From Schistocephalus solidus (Eukaryota; Platyhelminthes; Cestoda; Diphyllobothriidea; Diphyllobothriidae): a stretch of 64,000 bases of DNA. The notes under the pieces were generated by a model. That model was given only the letters and a program-made list of their open reading frames with translations. It searched no databases and was not told the origin of the DNA. The stretch spans positions 62,001 through 126,000 of the forward strand of contig WEDG01003321.1 of NCBI GenBank assembly GCA_017591395.1, read 5' to 3'. The stretch's first letter is position 1. Each line of letters opens with the position of its first letter. The position numbers were made by a program, and so were the translations under genes. Of this stretch, positions 56,997-64,000 are shown one piece after another.

Positions 56997-57332
56997 TTAG
57001 GCATCATTAACATTGATGTGAGCTGCAAAGGAAGTGGTATTGGGCGGCGGCTGGTGCATCAAAACCACTTTCTCAGTGTTAATGCAAAATCCGAAGTTGC
57101 TACAAGCAGCAGCAAATAGGTGCATGCTCCTTTGCATTTCCTCTTCTGTCATTGCATTGAGTGCGAAATCGTCAGAGAAGAGAAGTTCGTTGATGGTAGC
57201 TGTGGAGACACGCGAGCGGAAGTGCATCCGACGTTGGTTGAGGAGTCGGCCGTCCATCCGGTAGGCGATACGGATCCCGGGGCGTTCTTCACGACATTGC
57301 AGAGAACCTGAGACTTCAGAGGGTAGGTGCAA
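56997..57332 (-). pseudogene. LINE copy B RT motif C region
   Basis: A 111-codon frame with RPGIRIAYRMDGRLLNQRR, ELLFSDDFALN (the catalytic Asp pair is kept although the preceding Ala is Ser), EEMQRSMHLF and INTEKVVLMHQPPP. It is joined to the motif A frame at 57360-57551 only through a disrupted stretch. Confidence 0.75.
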
Positions 57333-58780
57333 TGACGCAGCACTGCTTCACTCTGTTGGTCACTGCGAAAGCTTCGGATACTGTCCCGTTTTCAGAAACG
57401 TGCGCATCATACCATCGTGAAGCTGACGTACCATATGCGTGAAACGTTCAGGACAGCCGAATTTCTGCATGATTTTCGACAGCCCACCACAATTCACCGT
57501 GTAAAAGGCTTTCGTCAGATCCACGAAGGTAGTGTAGAGGTGAGTCCGCATCTTCTGGCACTTTTCTTGCAGCTGTCAAGCGGCGAAGATCATGTCGATC
57601 GTTCCTCGGTGTTGTCAGAAGCCACATTGGCTTTCCGGGATCAGTCCTTGCTCCAGTTAAGCGTTCAGGCGATTGAGGAGTATGCAAGCAAAGATCTTTC
57701 CAGCGATGTTTAACAGCGAGATTCCTCGGTGGTTGTCGCAGAGTTGGCGGTTCCCTTTCATCTTGTATAGGTGGACAATGGTTGCGTCTTTGAACTCCTG
57801 AGGGCCTTACCCTTGGTGCCACATCTCCTGGAGGAGCATTGTGAGTCGGTTCATCAGTTTGGGTCAACCATGCTGGTAAATCTCAGCAGGGATCGCGTCC
57901 GAGCCAGGTGTTTTACCGCTGGAGAGTCGCTGCACGGCTCTGCTGGTTTCTTGGAGAGAGGGCAGGAGATCAAGGGTGGCGTTGATTTTCACTTAAGGCA
58001 GGTGATCAATGACGGCGTCGGAGATAATTGAGGGCTGATTGAGAACGCTCTGGAAATGTTATGCCCATCGCTTCAGGATTCACGTTTTCTCAGTAAGTAG
58101 CGTCCTGCCGTCGGCACGGAGAAAAGGGGCGGCGCCTTTGACGGGAGGTCCACAGACAGCCATGATGGCAGCGAAGATGTTCTCCCATTCGTTTCAATCA
58201 ACGAATCCTTGGATTTTCTAGGCTTCGCGCGTCATCCAGGCATCCTGCATCTCCCGCATCCGTTTCTGTACAAGGTGGCGATTACCGTAGAAGGCTGTCT
58301 TGTTTGCAGCAGTAGGGCTATCAACGTAGGCTTTGTGCAACTCGTTCTTCTCGACGAGCAGAGAGTTGATAGCTGCGTCGTTGTCATCGAACCAATGTTG
58401 GTGCTGATGACGTGCGCAGCTGAGGACATCCAGGGCGGTTGATTGGATGGTGTCCCTCAGCTGACAACAGCGCTTCTCCACGGAGATGTCCGCGTCGGCG
58501 ACTGGAAAGGTGGCTAGTCGGTTGGCCAGTTCATTGCTAAAATGGAGATAGTGAGCAGGCATATTCAACAAGACAGTGTTCAAATTACCTTGTGGTCACT
58601 TACCTTGGGGTCGTCTGCATGGTTGCAGATGAAGCCTCATCTTGGAGATGACGAGGCGGTGATCAGTCCGTCCGCCAGCCCTTGGGGCCGCCTTTGTCAC
58701 CAGCACGTCCTGTTGATCTCGCCTTCGGACCAGAACATAGTTCATGAGGTGCCATTCTCTCGAACGTGTGTGTACCCAGG

Positions 58781-59527
58781 TCAATTTTGCTGCATAGGGA
58801 GGCGGAAGAAGGTGTTGGTCAGCAGGAGACGGTGTTCCGCACACTTTAACAGAAGAAGGTGGGCGTTATCGTTACGGTTACCGAGACAATGGGGACCCAG
58901 CTCTCCTCTCCAGGAGGCACGGTTTGTCCCGACGTGGGTGTTAAATTCACCAAGGACAAATAACTTATCCACCTTCGGCACAGTTGTCAGCAGGGCGTGC
59001 AGGTCCTCGTAACATTTGTCTTTTGCCGCATCAGAGCTCGTCATTGGGGGAGCGAAGGCACTGATGATGGTGGCGAACTTGTCTCCCAGAAGAGGCATGC
59101 GGAGGCTCATCAGGTAAACATTGATACCCTGCGGCAAACAGGGCAGACGTCCCACTATGTCGCTCTGGATGACAAAGGCGACACCAGCGTTACGTTGCTG
59201 TGCCTTTGACTGGCCACTCCAGAAGAAGGCGTAGCCGTACCCACCTCCTCCAGCTGACCTTATTCTAAGAATCGGGTCTCGCAGAGAGCAGCAATATCCA
59301 CCTTGTAGGGCGCTAGATCCCGAGCGACTAGTGCCATCCTCCGTGCCGGTCGGTTGCTCCTGGGATTGTTTAAAAGAGATCGAACATTCCAGGCTACTAG
59401 AGTGAGCAGGCTCACTTGAGCAGTCCAGGGGGTACCCCGGAGAGTTTGTTGGGGGATTGGGCGAGAAATTGTTGTTGATATTGTTTAAAGTTTTTTCGAA
59501 CGCATGTAATCGCAGTCTGCTATCCAT
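58781..59527 (-). pseudogene. LINE copy B endonuclease region, longest frame
   Basis: A 248-codon frame starts at ATG 59527. Its first third is partly out of register with the true endonuclease frame, which carries WNVRSL and ETRF in the neighbouring phase and meets a stop just after ETRF. From FFWSG onward this frame is correct and contains GEFNTHVGT and [13 protein letters not shown] before the next frameshift. The conserved Asp of GDFN is Glu. Not a working nuclease. Confidence 0.75.
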
Positions 59528-59728
59528 GGTCTGCTTCGGCTGTCCTGAGACCCCCTGCCCCGCGAGGGTTTAAGCAGTGCTGTTCCTTAATAAGGCTGCT
59601 GAATCATCCCAGGTGGCTACAGACCTTCACTTTGGATAACAATTTGGGTTAATGAGAGAATGCCCGATTCGCCTGGGCCACCTACGTGATTGCTGGGTAC
59701 CCTCCCCTTAGGTCTTTTTCGATGGTTA

Positions 59729-59890
59729 GGGAGGAGGGAAGGGTGAGGAGAGAGGGAGAAGGGAAGAAGTAAGTGTATAGGAGAGGAGGAGAGAGAGAGA
59801 GGGGAAAAGAAGGGTGAGAGCATTGGGAGAGGTAGAAGAAGAGGGGAGGACAGGGAGGACAGGGAGGACGGGAGATGGAGAAGAACAGGG
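59729..59890 (+). repeat. Purine-rich tract in LINE 5' leader
   Basis: About 160 bases are almost entirely A and G on the plus strand (GAGGGAGAAG, GGAGGACAG repeats), hence a C/T tract in the LINE sense strand. It sits just upstream of copy B's coding region. Confidence 0.85.
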
Positions 59891-59939
59891 GAAGGGAGCA
59901 GACATACCGGGTGTGAAGACACACACACACAACACAGAT

Positions 59940-62900
59940 GTTCATGTTGTTGGCATGAGTAAGCGTCTATCCACTGGAAAATGTGAACACTTTCAACACG
60001 CCTGATAATTTGCGAAATGGAACTGCAATCAGTGCCATCCTCGTATATTGTCGCTTCCATGCAGAATCTAAGTGACAAGCTTCCCTTACCGAACTACTCA
60101 CGATCGCTGATACATCATTCACTAGCAATAGCAGGAGCAACTGCAATCAGTCCACAAAAGCCGGTCTTATGAGCAACGAAGACCTTTCTGCCTGGCCCCG
60201 TATTCAACATAGCCAAAGTCTTTTTAACCGTCAAATTACAAGTACTTTTGATAAATTCTAGTTATTTTACTTAACCTTACGTTCAATAAACCTCTGATAG
60301 CTGAAAATAAGTTGAAGCTGCTCTCTAACACTCTGTTCTAATTATCTTGCTAAAGGCCTTATAAACTGAACGCACACTTACTACTATTAATAGAGTTCAT
60401 CCTATATTCATGATGATTTTTACATAAATGAATTATGTAATATTCAAATATTATATTCTATATAGATTTTAAACTAAGAGAAATATCAAAGAAGAGAAAA
60501 ATTAGTTTTTTACAATTTTCAAATACGCAATAGAGTACTGTCTGATATTAGAGTTGCAGGCTGGAGCATGGTTATGGCTTGTGGGCAGTGATTATTTAGG
60601 ACCGTTAATTGCTGTTAAAAAGTCAAATCAAATCAGGAATTTCGTTAAACGATTTTAAATTTGAACACACCCATTGACCGTCATGAAAAATACCAGTGTA
60701 TGTTAGCTTCTATATTAACAATTCACTGACGTAATAACATAATCATAAAAATTTGAAAGGTTGATAGAACTGAACAGGCGAGTTCCAGCAAGCAGTTAAA
60801 AATAAGAGCCGATAACTGGAACACAGATCACCTTTTATTTTTCTGAATAAGAAAAGCCTCTGTTTCGCAGTGAAATGTTCTTTGCTATCAGCAGAGATAC
60901 AGGTAGGCTTGAGAATGACGTGGTAAGCCATTTTTATGGTGCTCGGCCTGCCATTTTTCAAGTAAGCGAACGCATGTTACATACTTCAATGGCCTGGCAA
61001 CGTTTGCTCAGAATATCCTCAATATACTCTAAAACCTTCGTTCTATTCTTTTTTAATCATTCCTTCTTATTGCTGGTGCCATGCTAGATAACTAAAAATG
61101 TTGAGAAGGAAAGATCAAAAATGTGGCTTGTGCAGGAGGAGATATCTGGCACATTAACACCCTGTTTCACAAAGCATAGATAAATGAAACGTATAACTTT
61201 TAATATCTATAAACCTGTACGAGAAGTATCATAGTATAAACTGGAAAAATCCACACCTTGTTAACAAAATTCATGATGCGGTTTATATGCTAATCCAAAC
61301 TAAAGTGCTAGGGATAGCTGCGAGATCCTGGCAACTTTTATTCGCTCTCTGTAGAACAAAATGGAATTCGGCAGTTGCGCTTTGTGAAAATTAGTTGAAA
61401 TTCGTTGAACATCTGTGGATATCCGAGGATTATTCGGCAATAAGAGGCTTACTTTCGGTAAATTCTCAGCATACAACATAATTTCTATTGTCATAGCATA
61501 GAATAGTGCATTTAGAACTGGTAATTGACTCTTTGTGTTTTTATGTTAAGTCACGTAGTAATAAATCTTAGCATAGAGACACACCTTGTATGCAATGTCA
61601 AAGGTTGCATAAATCGAATTATGTATAGCAATTTCACGGGTCTACTAACATTTACATACGAACGCTCCAGATTTCAGGTTTAGCATAAGAGATTTGCTTG
61701 CCAACGTCCTACAACCTCATACTAGATAATGAATCTTTAACATTTGGGCACTAAACTTGCAGTTCAATGCTCCTCAAAGCCCAAAATCTTCTACTTTTAA
61801 CACCTAATGTCCATATTTGCCATGGTTACGGAAAAATAAATGCTGATATGTTCTGCGGACTGGCATGGAGTTTCATAAGCGAAATCTTTCAACAAATGAA
61901 TTCACAGTTTTAAAAGATATGCAAACACAGATTTTCTATAAAAAAATACAAACAACAATAGTACAAATTTATTGGAAGGAAGACTGCAATCTGCAAATTG
62001 CTAAATAAGAAAAACACTGGCAGTTATTTGATCCTTATCAGGAAACTAGCAGAATAGATGAACGATTGAAGAGCAGAGAGTAATAAAACTGGAGGACAAA
62101 TAAAATCAATGTTAAATATAAGGATTGGATTTATATAGCAAAACAAATTCGAAATGTATTACCTATGTTGCTTTATCGATCACAAGTCTTGTTAGTCAAA
62201 TACGCAACAACAACTTTCTATAGTGCATTTATTTGCAAGCAAACGTTAAACGAGGACACGCTGTGCATGCAAGAAAAAAAAACACAACGCAAAGAGGGTA
62301 TGAGTTAACATGCTAATAGCCCCAGTATACATGCATCAGAACACTTGCGTAAATTCTCTTCTTTAAGTTAGACTGGGTATATCGACTGCAGTCTAACTAC
62401 TAGGTGATTTATATCATCTTCAAGCACAGAGCTAATTATAATCTAACCACCCCAACACTTTCCGAAAGAAATCCTTCAAGGTTTACTTGATTGCCAGTTT
62501 AGTACGTAGTTTGACAATTTCAGTTATCAAGAAAACATTTTAAGTTAGAAATGTAGCCAAATAAACAAAAAAAAAGCGTGTCTTCAGTGCTGGAAGATTA
62601 TAAGTGATGGCTTTTGGGGTGTGAGCTCAACCGTTAAACACTATACTGAACCCATCTATCCTAACAGCAGTTCTTTGAAGTTACGCATATTTTCGGGTTT
62701 GGTAATTTATTAAAAACGCAGCCCTGGATGACAAGTTAGATAATAAGTTGTTGAGTACGTTTAATTCGGTCGCTTCTCTAATCTTTAACGAAGTCGGTTC
62801 TCTCTGAAAACTGAAAAATTGATGTTTTTTGACGGGTTTTCCAGCTGGGGTTGAATCTCGACATTTAGGAAATTTGAGTAAAGGTTGAAAATGTTATTTT

Positions 62901-63360
62901 GCTTGGCCTAAATGTGTTACCAATTGTTTCTTTCTAAAAGCACTCTGGCAATAAAAAATCCTTTTTTTTCAAAATATTTTAATGGGAAGTAAAAAAGCTT
63001 CTGCTGTCATTCCGACAAATAGAACTGGCAACTCCTGTGTGATTTCAACATGAATTATTGTGTAAACACCAAAAATAATCTTATATTTCTGGCCTGCTGA
63101 CGTTAATTTCAGAATACATTCATTTGACTGTGCGGAAAGTAAGCACAGCCAATTGCACGTCCAATCATTGTATTAATTTTAAGACAATTTTCAGCGCCAG
63201 TAGCAGGTACTGGAGAAAACGCTTGAACAAATTACTCTCGCACTTTTTAAAACATTGCTTATATGAAATCATTTACCTCATTTAATGACGCAATGTTGTG
63301 TTTGGAGGTCAACATTCTGATGTCATACATCAAGCTCACTAAATTATGAACATAAACCAG
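59940..63360. other. AT-rich region, nothing supported
   Basis: No motif, structured repeat or convincing frame. Confidence 0.45.
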
Positions 63361-64000
63361 TTCAAACCTTGCCAACGACGAAATGCACAGGGTGATTCAC
63401 ACCATAGTAGGCACTGGGACTGTGGATTTCCTGCGAAGTAACTAAGCGAACTCTCTTCTCTCTTTATCCTCATTCTGACAAGAGAGGTTCAAAAGTACAA
63501 CAGGATCGCTCAGATAAAGTGTCAAACAAAATTCGACCACCCGTCTACGTGAGCCACGCATACCTGAACCACGCAAGATAGACTAGGGTTGCGCAGAAGT
63601 AACATGGGGACGTATCAGATCACAACTGCCCATGATTGCGGTCGAGGCCAAAATAATAAGGAGCCATTGTAGCCGAACTCTATCGCGTGAAAACGAAGGA
63701 GACATTTTCTTAATTGACAAAATTCCAATCCACACTTTAAGGCAACCATGATAGTTTAAAACGTGACAAGTTGTTTATAGTAAGGAAAGTGTGGTAAATT
63801 CTGTAGGAACGCAGTTCACCAAGTCCACCTTGATCCCTCCTGGCCCTCTCCCAGGTAAAAGCCCACTGTCTGAACTGGCCAGTCGTCTGCTGCAGGAATT
63901 GGGCGCATGTAGCTGATGCGACGTGAGCTTGTGCTTTGCATGCCATGGCACCCTATGTATGGCCTTTTTATGTGTGTGCAATCCGAGTAACGCATTTGGT
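63361..64000. other. GC-richer end segment, unidentified
   Basis: Two overlapping minus-strand frames of about 70 codons (63737-63981) have fairly protein-like composition, but I recognise neither. It may be the edge of another retroelement cut by the window. Confidence 0.25.

Larger units (their letters stand above)
56315..59935 (-). mobile_element. Decayed LINE copy B: long but 3' truncated
   Basis: Read on the minus strand in order: a pyrimidine-rich 5' leader (59729-59890); the endonuclease start [11 protein letters not shown] and ETRF (about 59400-59275); FFWSG through GEFNTHVGT (59240-58900), where the usual GDFN is GEFN; TDHRLVISKMRL near 58650; a linker with HWFDDNDAAI near 58380; RT motif A FVDLTKAF near 57520; motif C region LLFSDDFALN near 57170, where FADD is FSDD; then INTEKVVLMHQPPP and thumb fragments, with R-P-S-x-RR-TEKTG near 56440. 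The zinc-finger tail is absent because the copy ends at the TA tract near 56315. Several frameshifts separate these blocks, so it is non-functional. Copy A at 44 kb is the same family. Confidence 0.85.

Overview
The window looks like eukaryotic intergenic or intronic DNA. It is AT-rich, has almost no long open frames, and is full of decayed retroelements and TA microsatellites. The repeats point to a flatworm, most likely a diphyllobothriidean-type tapeworm. The clues are an endonuclease/RT LINE whose product ends in C2H2 zinc fingers, Penelope-like elements (PLEs) with GIY-YIG ends, and a tRNA-headed SINE-like repeat carrying a hammerhead ribozyme, an architecture known from the schistosome Sm-alpha repeat. 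The organism call is inference.

Layout. 0.2-1.14 kb holds a decayed PLE on the minus strand, and 1.5 kb a tRNA-like relic. Degenerate telomere-like hexamers lie at 1.85-2.03 and 7.77-7.84 kb, and a Tc1/mariner transposase tail at 3.15-3.45 kb. Two candidate host exons lie at 7.06-7.36 and 13.61-14.44 kb. Degraded inverted ribozyme-SINE copies sit at 4.7, 16.8-17.2 and 19.0-19.3 kb. A Ty3/gypsy RNase H relic is at 19.6-19.9 kb, and PLE relics are at 21.06-21.43 kb (GIY-YIG end) and 32.86-33.25 kb (RT palm). Most of 21.6-44 kb is featureless AT-rich DNA apart from a 291-bp direct repeat at 37.4-38.0 kb and a tRNA-like relic at 40.4 kb. A decayed LINE (plus strand, 44.06-47.1 kb) is followed by a diverged GC-rich repeat pair. 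A second LINE copy (minus strand, 56.3-59.9 kb) closes the repeat-rich part. The last 4 kb shows little.

The main result is the block at 50.9-56.3 kb. It is made of three adjacent tandem-repeat arrays, and every one encodes a self-cleaving RNA motif. (1) A ~302-bp unit has a tRNA-like head (boxes A and B) and a type I hammerhead: two units on the minus strand, then seven hammerhead-bearing units on the plus strand. (2) A ~354-bp unit unrelated in sequence has its own hammerhead: one minus, then about 3.7 plus. (3) A ~307-bp sister subfamily of the first has two minus units, then about 1.3 plus. In both families stem III is a loopless palindrome, the geometry expected to work best as dimers or multimers, so tandem transcripts would be cut into unit-length RNAs. 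All six ribozyme-repeat loci in the window share one divergent (minus-left, plus-right) arrangement.

Taken together, the sequence suggests non-autonomous, ribozyme-processed retroelements of the retrozyme / Sm-alpha type. The PLE and LINE relics represent candidate families of RT donors. Hammerheads in Sm-alpha, PLEs and animal retrozymes are established. These particular arrays, their shared inverted architecture and the 354-bp family are what deserve follow-up. No element in the window appears capable of encoding an intact protein.
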